Shown here: one piece after another, positions 22,801 to 31,325 of the stretch
Layout: each line of letters starts with the position of its first letter
Numbering within the stretch: position 1 is the stretch's first letter
Source: Balanoglossus misakiensis
Taxonomy: Eukaryota > Hemichordata
Assembly (NCBI GenBank): GCA_040954595.2
Contig: CM082590.2
Location: 5,208,001-5,272,000, forward strand
Reading direction: 5' to 3'
Length of the DNA stretch: 64,000 nt
The notes under the pieces: model-generated
Told to the model about the DNA's origin: nothing
What the model saw: only the letters and a program-made list of their open reading frames with translations
Database searches by the model: none
Position numbers and translations under genes: made by a program

Positions 22801-25800
22801 GTTATTGATAATAAAACTTGTCCACTGATGTATGAGTGCAGAATAGAATTAGTGTGATTACAGTAACTTACATTATCCTGCACATCGACGCTGGCATTGG
22901 ATTGCAGTAGAAGTCTCACCGTGTCACTATAGCCATTTGCTGCTCCATAGTGTAACCCTGCCCAACCACGCTGTGGGAATACAACAAAAAATGTGTCATT
23001 GAAAATCCCTGACTATAACCTTCATATGGAACACGCAATGTTTCATTAAGCATGCACTGTTATACACATTCTGAAACATTCATTTTGGAGATGGGGGGGG
23101 GGATACATTAATAGTAGGATACATCCCAGTCCCCCACGTAATGGACATGAATGCTTGATGTGGTGATAGGGCAGTGTCCTTTATTACCTCTTAAAACTGC
23201 ATAGGAATTAGCCAATCGAAGAACATCAATTATGAATCAAAGTTAAGTAATATGCGGAACCGCTATTGACATTCAAATGATTATGGTGGACTTCAGCCAG
23301 ACAACTTTTTTTAGTCTCGCCAGCCAGACCACTCTCTCTGTCATTCGACGGCATAGCCACACGAAGTGCGCCACGAGCAGCGGGGCCATACATCCTCGCC
23401 GCTTGAGGCACACCTCGTGTACCTGTGCGCGGCGTCGACGGATAGCGAGGTGTTGCCAGCAAGAATAACGTTTCTTTAGAGTCAGTTTCGTATTGGTGAC
23501 TGCATGATGACGGTTTATGAAAGAATCCCACTTTGTAGATTTTCGGTTGAAAAGTCATCCCAAGTTTGTTTATTTTTCTGTTGAAAAGTGACCCTTCTGG
23601 GTGGCACATACCCGTACACATTCCTATGGGAGAACCCCCCCCCCCAACCTGTTGTGCAGGATACATGGCACCCCGACATTTTACAATTATTTATTCTCAA
23701 AACTTTACTTCGCTTCGCCGTTGTTACTGACAGCTATTACACTACAGTTTGTTTAAATATAAAATAAATGTCTCATCGTGCATGTAGCAATAATTCATGG
23801 TTAGGTCCCTAACTTTCCGGTCAAAAAGTTAACTATTGGTAGATTATTTATCGAAAAATCGAATTATGAATTTCGATATGAACAACCTGATCCCAACCTC
23901 TCGAATTCCTCGACGTTTTAATAAAATATTGCTTTATAGTGGTATGATATTCAAAAGTGAATTGGTTGGTCTCAAAAGAGATAAGAATTTAACTTGGCCG
24001 CAGGTATAGCCAGGGTCCAAAAACTCTCCCTCAAACTCTTTCATACTCTTCATAATCCTATTATGTGTGTCAGTTTATTGCAGTAACACTGGTTTCATGA
24101 TTGACATCCCAAAGGTCATCAACACTACAGTACAGTGTCACCTTTTTGGCCGTTCGGGCTATTGGTGAGTGAGCATGTAAAGCCACTTACCCCATCCTTA
24201 GCATTGACGTCAGCTCCATGGTCGATCAACATTTGTGCCGCTTCCAGTTTATTTCCCCAGGCTGCAGCATGCAATGCTGTGCATCCAGACTGAAATTGAC
24301 AAATTCATTTGAATTAAAATAAACACAAGCTATGTTCCAATGTTGGACTTGTAAGGTTACATGGCTATAATTTCACTGGAATAGATTTGTAACTGTAAGT
24401 GTTGACTGTGTTGAGTTAAACGTGTGTAGCATCTATACCGATAGGTGTTTTAGAGCAAAACACTATTGTTTCAGAGAACATTTATAACGTATCCTATAGA
24501 TTTTTCTAACAAGTGTAACACTATAAAATTCTAATATAATGTAGCGCACTATACATGTTTATGCACACTCATAGGTGCAACAGGTCTAAATATCATTTCA
24601 TAAATTACATTGATATTTTCAAATTTTCAATCACACCAAGTACTCTAACAGATAAACATGGCGGATGTGATACACCCGACACACACAATCCCCTGTTTCT
24701 CTGTTGATGTTGGTACGTACGGTACATCAATGTTATAATTATTGAATGTTGCTAGGAAACATCAGAAAAAGAATTGTCTAAACCAATCTGGACATTTCTC
24801 TTAAATTTGTCTTTTTTAAAAGCGTTTGTAGTATCCATTGAATGGAACTGAAATCACATATGTCTGGTTCACTGAATTTATGTGACAATCTGATTAAAAT
24901 CAGATGTAGAGTTAGGCGTTGTCTTTATCTGTGGTGATCATTTAGGTTGATCTGTTCTCTGTCTTAGCCGTTCTCGGGTGGACAGTCCCTTTCCGAACAG
25001 TAGGGCCAAGAATCAGCAATAGTTATGACACTGCCTAACTCTACAGCCGATTTAACCAGATAGTTTTGTGACAATCCGAGACGGTCACTAAGCTCACAAT
25101 GGCACATAATGCATGTGACACATGCAATCAATGGCTTCCTTCACAAATAAAGATATCGTCCAAATGGCAACTCTCCAGCCTGCAATGACACAGATTCCAC
25201 ATATTCTTCGAGTCTCCACAAATGAAACAGTTCAGCCCGGCCTTGTCACGACTCTGATATTCTCCCTGTATTCCCCATAGACAAGCACTATGTCCTTACT
25301 CTGGCATTGTTCTATGTCCATTGAGGTACAATAACACGTTCATCTCCACACATGTGTGTTTACTCAATCAAGTAATTTCTACAGCTAAGATATCCATCGA
25401 AGAGCCAGAGGAAATAAATATTACAATCAATCAACAGCTGACCAACCTCAAATATTCAAATCACGCCTTAAGAGTACACTTGTACTACAAACACCACGGA
25501 CTAAAGAAATCCACACTTTTCGTGTATAAAGGCAACCAACGGCACTTTTTTCCAATGACCATATTCACCTGAATTCCGGATTGACTTACGACGCGGGATT
25601 TTTAATCTCTATTGTGTCGCTTTTGGGGTTTCAATTATTTGTTAACACTTTTATTTTCTATGACATTTGCAAACATCGATCTGGATTTGTCAATAACCTG
25701 GCCACAGACTGTTACTGATCACAATATACGGATATGGACGTTACAGCCAACATTATTTTCTTATTCGTTTCGGCTTCAAATTTCTCTTTCTAACCTCAAA

Positions 25801-28800
25801 TAGCTATAAGAGAAGCAAAGGATGAAACAAGTTTTATTTTTTGACACATGTTTTCTATTTCAAATGCATTAAGCTTGTATATCAAATACAGGAAAGGTTT
25901 GTGTTCATCATGAGTCAAATCTTTTGCCGCTTCAGATTCGATACCTGTGTGACTTGGTTGTATGTGTGAAATGTTGAGTGAGGCAGTGCAAATACTTACA
26001 ATGTTCTTTGCATTGACATCGTACCCATCAGCTATCAACGACCGAATCCTGGCAACATCACCATTCCCAGCGGCATTAATGAGATCCTATAACATTCAGT
26101 GACACATACAATTGTTATTTTTTAAATAGTCTGTTAAAAATAAAATTCTTCAGTATTTGAACTGATCTTTGATTATGAACAAACAAAATCACAATCACCA
26201 TGAAGGTGATAGCTAAACTGTTACATCACGTTGTGTAAACCATGTGCATCGATGATATGGTAAAGTATTCTAATTACACATAAACGTATACGGCTTTCAC
26301 GAAAACATACATACTGGAAAATGCCCGGATGAGCCCATGGACTCATGATAAGGCAACAGTTTTAAGAGAACGGTGAAGAAATGAAATGAAGGTATCACCA
26401 TGAATGTTTGTCCAAACTGTGTGGGCAAGTTATTGTGTAGCTGTAGTAGTGTGTGGGTCGTGCGACAGCTTTGTATACCTGGTCGCTGATGTGCTTCCCA
26501 AGAAGCATTTTTGACTGTTTGATAGGGCTTGCATGATTGTCATAAAAGAAACGTGAACAAGGTTATGGTCAATTCACTGGCTAGCCACTCTATTGTTATA
26601 GTCTACAGATTTGGGATGTCGTCCCGTTGGTCAGAACACGGAATCCACAACCGACGGTCAACAAAGAACGTCACAGCACGGCTGTCACAACACGGCCAAA
26701 CGGATAATACTTGTTTCCGTTGTGATCAGCCACAAAGTCACGGTCCATGTAGACTAGTTCCTTTCTATCGGTTAGAATGTCTCACTTTTATAGTAGTTAA
26801 CCGTAAGCGCTTAGGGACTTGTCAGTTTCTTCGGCCGGGGGTTGATTCTTTTTTGTGGATATCAAAAAGTGACTGACCGCACCCCTCCTTCATTGACCAT
26901 GGAAAAGTGGGTGACCCCCCCCCCCCATCACCCAATTCCAAAACAGGGTGACCTCCCCCAGGCCGAAGAAACTGACCATTCCCCTATTTCTTGATTTATA
27001 TGCCATTATTCTTTAGAGTTGTGGATAATCAACGCACGCGCACAATATCCCTTCATGGGGAAACTGTGATTTTATTTTTACTTTTGATCGCGAATAATAA
27101 AACATGGTGCAGACATTGCTGAAAGGAAACCATTCCATCGGTGAAATTATGATCACAAAATACTGGAATTCCAACAAAACGAAAACAATAAAAGATACGA
27201 CATTCCAGGATAACGACAACCGGCCCATAATGCACTACTGAGCACAAGATGTCTGACTTGTAAATTTGAACAGATGAAGAACTCGCTGGTGTATAACCCC
27301 CCCCCCCTCGTCTTGTACATGAAGGCAGAAGACAATAAACCATACTGAAATGTGCTAGTACCTCAAAATTTTTGGTTTGTAGACATAACTGTTTATTAGA
27401 AAAAAGAACTGATGCATGGTGTACCTTAATCTTACGTTGAATTGGGATTGAAGCGTTCATTAGCAACTTCTTCACTATGGTATATTAGTGTCACGAGTTT
27501 TGGAACAAACATTCTGTGATGAAATTATTGTTTATGGTGAGTACATATCACAACTTTATGTTTACACACGCACCGATTTAATTTCATTTTTTGGGGGTTA
27601 CAACAAATATGTGTTCTTGGAGAGAGAGTCGGTGTAAAAACGTCGAGGGGATAAAATATTCATTGCTTTTTGTTGTTCCAAACTATAAGCGAGCGGTTTG
27701 GGGTCAAACGAAAATAGTTGCATTTGACATGCCTCACGTCATGCATTATTTTCGTGACTTTACTATCAAAGTTCAGTTGGTTCATTTTAAAAAGCTTACT
27801 CGCGGGTATGCACACATGTATCATCAACCTGTCGTGTCGTCTGTCGGCAAAGGATACGGAGAAGATTGAGTCAGCTCATGGGGAATTAATAATTATCCAC
27901 GACCCCTTATGACAAACACCATGCCTGCGTCACCTTGAATGAACTCATTTCGGGTCAAAGGATATAATTTGATTTGGCGTCAATCTGACTGCCCCATATA
28001 GAGACACATTGCCGGAATGGTTACAAAGTAACACAGACATGGATTTCAATGGGTGTTTTTTTCATTTAGCTAGAACTCGCTCATAAAATTGTGTTTACCT
28101 GGGACTTGATCAACCGGTAAAATATTTTTTGAAAAATATCGTTCAATGAGACTTGGACTTGTGAATGGAAAACATTGTGATTAGTGTGACTTTTTTGTCA
28201 ACTGGGTAATTGTTTATTTATGAATGCACTATATAGTAATACACACAGACACTAGAAGTTTCTATATTTTCCGTGTGTTGGGCAAGCTGACCCGTTGAAA
28301 AATAATAAATCTATTAGGCACCGACTAGCGCCACAAGTCTTAACGAAACAGTCATTTGTTTTGTGACCAAAATGTCTGGTTAAATTAACGTGCATGGGGT
28401 TGAATGGAGAAATTTTGAACAACAGTCCTCAGTCCACAAAACAAACAAAATGTAAACCACTTGTAAAAACAGTCGTCGTACGCGTCACTGCCAGACATCA
28501 AGGGCGTTCTCACTGGCATGATTACACCGGTGCTACAGCGGTGTAGATTTGACACCGACGGAAAAAAACAAGTGAGAACGCTTTACACCGGTGTTGGGCC
28601 GGTGTTAATTTGCGACGGCGATGGGTGGTGGGTCAGGGCCAGTGCTGGGCCAGCGCTCCGACGCAAATATGCAGTGAGAACGCAAAGATAAACAAACACA
28701 GTTCAAAAGCGCCACCCTGCAGTGACTTTTGGGTATGTTTATTAGGTATAGCCCATTGTCTTTGGTCAGTTTCCATTGTGAAGTCAATCACACTGGACGC

Positions 28801-29859
28801 GAGTGGTTTTCAAACCATTCGCAGTTTGCCAGGTCTGCAACACTTCTGTCTGCTACCAACTTTCAGAAGGTTCTCTCGATCACCGAAAAGCTGAGGCATT
28901 TTCCATTTATGGATTAACATTCATTTACTTCTAAACATTATCAAAACTGTCACAAAGTCGTCTAGAACGCATATGCAGGTATAGAAACTTAAAGGGCCTA
29001 TGACATGCCCTATACAACCACACGTAAAATCACTCTTTGGGTCTTGAAGTTAACGTATGTTTCTATCTGGCATTGCGTATCACCCTCTGTGCTTAGATAA
29101 CAAGCAAGTAAAAGTGGCGGGTGGGCGTGTACCCCTAACCCAACTCAGTCGATTTTTTTCGGCGTTTCGAAGTTAAGCCGAAGACTTATCTTGATGTGGA
29201 CAAATAGTCTTTCACACCTTTGTAAATCCTCTGCCTGCAATGTGAGGCAAGGGCTTCCTTTGCTTTGAACACTGTTTATATAGCTTGTCTTTGTCTGTGG
29301 ACTTAATTACTCATGGACCGCTAATTACACTTTACTGTAAACAGAATGGTACACTAGGACCTAGTGTACTTGTTTGTCCATATGCAAATACCTTCGCCTG
29401 GCTCGAGTGCGAAGTGGCTCTCTGATCACAGGCATGAAAAAAGGGGGCAAATTCCGGCATTCGCGCACATTTTTCGGAACCGAAACAATAGGCAATGCAT
29501 AGACAGGTACCCTAGCTGAGCTTTTGACGGGGAAAATGAAAACTTTTTAAAGCATGTCATAGACCCTTTAAACATGTTGCTGTAATGTCCTCGACGTCCT
29601 CAATTTTGTTTGTTGCCGTGTTGCTCAACATGGCCATTTAGACGGTGTTTATTTCAAAACAGTGGCCAAAAGTTTAGTGTGTGGACGCACAGAGATTCTG
29701 TGGGCTAATCCCCTGTGTTTACAGAGAGTAAACACTGGCCCTACACCGGTGTCGAAACTTTTAGTGAGAAAAAGACAATCGTTGCTTTTGGTGTGAAATG
29801 TCGGTTGTTATAGTTAACAGTTCACTTACCAGTGGATTTTTAGCTTTCCTGGAAGCCAT
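15056..29859 (-). CDS. Ankyrin-Roc-COR-death-like (ROCO family) protein, 11 exons, 840 aa
   Basis: Exons (minus): 29859-29830, 26086-26000, 24289-24191, 22970-22872, 20686-20630, 19301-19173, 18865-18572, 17896-17749, 17340-17192, 16686-16504, 16303-15056. All junctions are GT-AG and the frame stays open to the stop. Residues 11-124 are ankyrin repeats. Residues ~146-364 are a Roc GTPase with P-loop GFGGVGKT (152-159), a TPGID switch-like motif, DFAGQ (213-217) and SRAD (302-305) in the guanine-specificity position. Residues ~365-675 are COR-like, including DGQWLCSEILGRL. Residues ~724-818 look like a death domain with DYKALADMLGI. The layout matches the non-kinase half of DAPK1, so a GTP-regulated scaffold in cell-death or stress signalling is a family-based inference. 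No kinase domain precedes exon 1. The start has A at -3 and G at +4; the frame is also open upstream to about 30,090, so a longer N-terminus is possible. Confidence 0.85.
16504..16686 (-). CDS. ROCO exon 10: Roc-COR linker and COR start
   Basis: 61 codons, phase 0-0. It encodes a charged helical stretch with FPVLYWTTYVERVQEID and TSYLESIGE, the usual start of COR (winged-helix-like VGE segment). Acceptor ATTACAG, donor GTAAAT. Confidence 0.85.
16687..17191 (-). other. ROCO intron 9 with long (ACAT)n tract
   Basis: 505-bp intron, one third of it microsatellite (see 16778-16957). The rest is AT-rich and unremarkable. Confidence 0.8.
16778..16957. repeat. (ACAT)n microsatellite with a central (AC)n block
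   Basis: About 180 bp: CATA units, a 25-bp CACACA block near 16832-16862, then CATA units again. Long HTYI or CMYV open frames on both strands are only its translation. Confidence 0.95.
17192..17340 (-). CDS. ROCO exon 9: end of Roc
   Basis: 149 nt, phase 1 in and phase 0 out. It encodes KRVVEKVRKELKKKFGDYL, then LLLNCHDSQSEAMGRLRVIL, the last strand and helix of a Roc domain. Acceptor AATATAG, donor GTGAGT. Confidence 0.85.
17341..17748 (-). other. ROCO intron 8
   Basis: 408 bp. No embedded gene or transposon recognised. Confidence 0.8.
17749..17896 (-). CDS. ROCO exon 8: Roc guanine-specificity motif
   Basis: 148 nt, phase 0 in and phase 1 out, the only non-zero phase in the gene. It encodes TVILIASRADML, corresponding to the [TN]KxD strand of G domains, with the Lys replaced by Arg as in other ROCO/DAPK-like proteins. 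Donor GTAAGT. Confidence 0.85.
17897..18571 (-). other. ROCO intron 7 with (AATC)n and a GTGT-rich duplicated segment
   Basis: It contains an (AATC)n run at 17940-17972. Around 18365-18560 a segment with CAAATGACTAGTTC, TATTTGGACAT, GTAGGTT and TTCCGGTGTGT is present twice in tandem (first near 18367, again near 18465). Confidence 0.75.
18572..18865 (-). CDS. ROCO exon 7: Roc switch regions
   Basis: 98 codons, phase 0-0. It encodes the TPTPGIDVKTVDI switch-I-like segment and IVMDFAGQCEYYVTHNMFL, with DxxG as switch II, then a hydrophobic strand AVFMLLFKI. The acceptor chosen (CATAAAG at 18866) is the only nearby AG that keeps the reading frame; it is weaker than the others. Confidence 0.8.
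18866..19172 (-). other. ROCO intron 6
   Basis: 307 bp, AT-rich; nothing recognised beyond splice sites. Confidence 0.75.
19173..19301 (-). CDS. ROCO exon 6: linker and Roc P-loop
   Basis: 43 codons, phase 0-0. It contains RVHVCGFGGVGKTTLVKSLQ, a complete Walker A motif (GxxGxGKT) that binds the nucleotide phosphates in Roc domains. Donor GTAACA. Confidence 0.9.
19452..19802. mobile_element. TTAA-flanked foldback MITE, copy 3 (351 bp)
   Basis: The ends read TTAAAGGGACAAAATCTC and GACTTTGTCCCTTTAA. The arms meet at ATGAATAATTGGTGTTTACC. It inserted in intron 5, 150 bp upstream of exon 6, without touching its acceptor. Confidence 0.85.
20143..20165. repeat. (ATT)n microsatellite
   Basis: Eight TTA units in an otherwise unremarkable intron. 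Confidence 0.9.
20630..20686 (-). CDS. ROCO exon 5: half ankyrin repeat
   Basis: 19 codons, YRKTPLDVADDRRVKSLLK, the start and first helix of a closing ankyrin repeat that continues into exon 6. Acceptor TTACAG, donor GTAATA. Confidence 0.85.
20687..22871 (-). other. ROCO intron 4 with a duplicated-arm TTAA MITE
   Basis: Contains MITE copy 4 and a poly-C run near 22271. No gene recognised in the remaining ~1.7 kb. Confidence 0.75.
20922..21392. mobile_element. TTAA-flanked foldback MITE, copy 4 (471 bp, partly duplicated)
   Basis: Complete ends TTAAAGGGACAAAGTCTC and GACTTTGTCCCTTTAA. The right arm is present twice: the first ends GACTTTGTCCTGGGAGGTG at about 21260-21278 and the second ends at 21392. 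The extra ~120 bp explains its greater length. It shares the duplication junction with copy 5. Confidence 0.85.
22872..22970 (-). CDS. ROCO exon 4: ankyrin repeat
   Basis: 33 codons, one repeat, phase 0-0. It encodes GWAGLHYGAANGYSDTVRLL with a NASVDVQDN end. Acceptor CCACAG, donor GTAAGT. Confidence 0.9.
22971..24190 (-). other. ROCO intron 3
   Basis: Contains a G run near 23093, a poly-C run near 23637, and a GC-richer dispersed-repeat-like stretch at 23300-23460 (AGTCTCGCCAGCCAGACC). No exon or RNA gene recognised. Confidence 0.7.
24191..24289 (-). CDS. ROCO exon 3: ankyrin repeat
   Basis: 33 codons, exactly one ankyrin repeat, phase 0-0. It carries GCTALHAAAWGN, LEAAQMLIDHGADVNAKDG and canonical splice signals (TTTCAG, GTAAGT). 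Confidence 0.9.
24290..25999 (-). other. ROCO intron 2
   Basis: 1.7 kb without recognised repeats or genes; short open frames on both strands lack domain-like sequence. Confidence 0.7.
26000..26086 (-). CDS. ROCO exon 2: first ankyrin unit
   Basis: 29 codons, phase 0-0, with acceptor ATAG and donor GTAAGT. It encodes DLINAAGNGDVARIRSLIA followed by DGYDVNAKN, the usual capping first ankyrin repeat. Confidence 0.85.
26819..26982. repeat. Small foldback with poly-C loop side
   Basis: GTCAGTTTCTTCGGCCGGGGG at 26821-26841 returns as CCAGGCCGAAGAAACTGAC at about 26958-26977. Between them lies GTGACC plus a 13-C run and a GGGTGACC echo. Confidence 0.7.
28503..29775. mobile_element. Candidate transposon with ACACCGGTG subterminal repeats
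   Basis: The left end has GCGTTCTCACTGG followed by ACACCGGTG and a second GCGGTGTAG. The right end, read on the minus strand, has TTTCTCACTAAAAG followed by ACACCGGTGTAGGGCCAGTG. Internal echoes occur at 28570-28610 and 28672 (GTGAGAACGC). It carries no transposase that I can see. The termini are imperfect, so the exact limits are uncertain. Confidence 0.45.
28989..29571. mobile_element. TTAA element with 20-bp terminal inverted repeats (583 bp)
   Basis: The left end is TTAAAGGGCCTATGACATGC and the right end is the reverse complement of TTAAAGGGTCTATGACATGC, one mismatch in 20. TTAA is present at both ends, as for piggyBac-type insertion. It is not a palindrome inside and has no obvious ORF. 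The TTAAAGGG start is shared with the foldback MITEs, but the rest differs. Confidence 0.75.
29830..29859 (-). CDS. ROCO exon 1: start codon, MASRKAKNPL
   Basis: Ten codons from ATG to a GTAAGT donor, ending in phase 0. The start context ATCATGG is strong. An upstream in-frame ATG near 30,090 would add about 77 residues without domain-like sequence, so I prefer the shorter start. The right edge of a nested transposon lies only about 60 bp downstream, in intron 1. Confidence 0.6.
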
Positions 29860-30378
29860 GATTACGTCATTGACATTGTGTTGGAATACTTTAAGAATCT
29901 GGATCTGTACCACCACTCTCGAGTTGAACAAGTCAGCTTCGTAAATGTTCCATAATGGCGTCGTCGCCCACCTGGTCAGTTGATGTTGACAACAAGTTGG
30001 GGAAAACCCCGATAAATAAGGAAGTACACTACAAAGTAAAATAATGACAAGAGTTGGGTCAAGGTTCATGACGCCATAAAAGTGTGGCATATACACTTCA
30101 ATACTGTGGTGACGACACAGCAGAATTCCTAGATTTCTGTTTAAATCACTAAACTAGTTGGCACCAACAATTTGAATATTTTTGTTTCATGACAGTATGA
30201 GCAGTGGAATGAAGTGGCCTATTCCCACTTCACAAGCTTCAGTACAGGACATAGTCTCACTTTGCAAACTCTTCTCGCTTCACTAGTTCGCCACTGTCGG
30301 TGTGAGAATGCGAGGAGCGAAACCAAAAGTGTCAGGGGAGAACACAGTCGCATGAGGATTGTGTTGTGTTTATACGAC

Positions 30379-30414
30379 GATCGCCTATGACACTTTTCTG
30401 TGTCATAGGTGATC
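30379..30414. repeat. 15-bp-stem hairpin
   Basis: GATCGCCTATGACAC pairs with GTGTCATAGGTGATC (one G-T pair) across a 6-base loop. Confidence 0.85.
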
Positions 30415-30785
30415 GACGTGATATACAATTCAACCCCCGTGCGCCTGTGGGGGAGAATCACTGCATTCCATTGTGATGACGTACACACAAGACAGGCAAT
30501 GAATTTAACTATTACAAAGGACCCTTGACCTAGTTGACTTTCAGTCAATGCGTGTTGTGCCAGACAGTATGTGACTGACCGACAGGCCCCGTCGAAGTTG
30601 ACAGCCCAGTGCAGTATAAGATATCATATACGTGCACTGTGTAATCATGTGATTGTGAGTGAATATCATTGCACGTCTACGACTACATGAATCAAGGATT
30701 TTGTTTCGTCTGTCAGTTGTGGCTGATTTCCTGTTAGTGTTGAGAAATTTAGTATTTCCCGTCTTTGCAAATTGGCATTTTTTCC

Positions 30786-30818
30786 ATAATGTAGTATTAT
30801 AGGCAAATACTACATTAT
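30786..30818. repeat. 13-bp perfect hairpin
   Basis: ATAATGTAGTATT pairs exactly with AATACTACATTAT across a 7-base loop. Confidence 0.9.
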
Positions 30819-31325
30819 TGCCAACTGTGTCTTTAAATTTTGAATTGTTGCATGAGACATTGAAAATCAGACTACTATAGAAATGAATCCACTCTCATAC
30901 AATCAATTTTAAGTGGTCAATGACCTTTAAAGTACTGTACATAAACATTTAAGAGATAATTCATGAGATATACAAGTAGGAAAACTTTTCTCAAATATAA
31001 TTCAAGTGACCATCCAAAATAATCTATAAACTCAAAAATCTCTGGTAGAATGAAGCTGAGGCAAGTGCTGGCAATTAATGATTTATCTCACCATGGTGGT
31101 TTAACTTAAATTAATTGTTTTCTAGAGTAAAATTGGACCTCTATAGCAGGAAATGGGGTTGAAAGGATTAAGGTAGTCTTGTACCTTGAAAAATAAAATC
31201 TTAAATTTAGGCCAAAAATGTTGGGTCATGGTGCAAATTTAAATGAGAGAACTAGGCGATATTATCTCTACCACGTTGTTTCATGAGTCACTGGACTGAC
31301 CCATCAGAAGACTAAACTGACCAGT

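Larger units (their letters stand above)
26087..29829 (-). other. ROCO intron 1 with nested transposons
   Basis: A 3.7-kb first intron. It holds a foldback near 26819-26980, poly-C runs near 26917 and 27298, and a TTAA element (28989-29571) nested inside a larger ACACCGGTG-bearing element (28503-29775). No further ankyrin exon was found; exon 1 joins exon 2 in frame. Confidence 0.7.
30097..31325. other. 5' flank of the ROCO gene; two small hairpins, no gene
   Basis: Includes the probable promoter side of the minus-strand ROCO gene, but I see no firm TATA box or initiator. Two short palindromes (30379-30414, 30786-30818) stand out. The tandem array begins immediately after. Confidence 0.45.

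Noticed and set aside
23226-23666. 146-codon minus-strand frame in ROCO intron 3
   Set aside because: It spans a GC-rich dispersed-repeat-like stretch and a poly-C run; composition is low-complexity and not domain-like.
27425-27481. Minus-strand VKKLLMNASIPIQ that looks like an ankyrin helix with a GTAAGA donor
   Set aside because: Too short for a repeat, and exons 1 and 2 already join in frame; probably chance.
27591-27869. 92-codon plus-strand frame in ROCO intron 1
   Set aside because: No homology pattern recognised and no support from context; length is within chance for this much sequence.
29860-30096. Upstream in-frame extension of exon 1
   Set aside because: Open but without domain-like sequence; the downstream ATG has the better context. 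Kept only as an alternative start.
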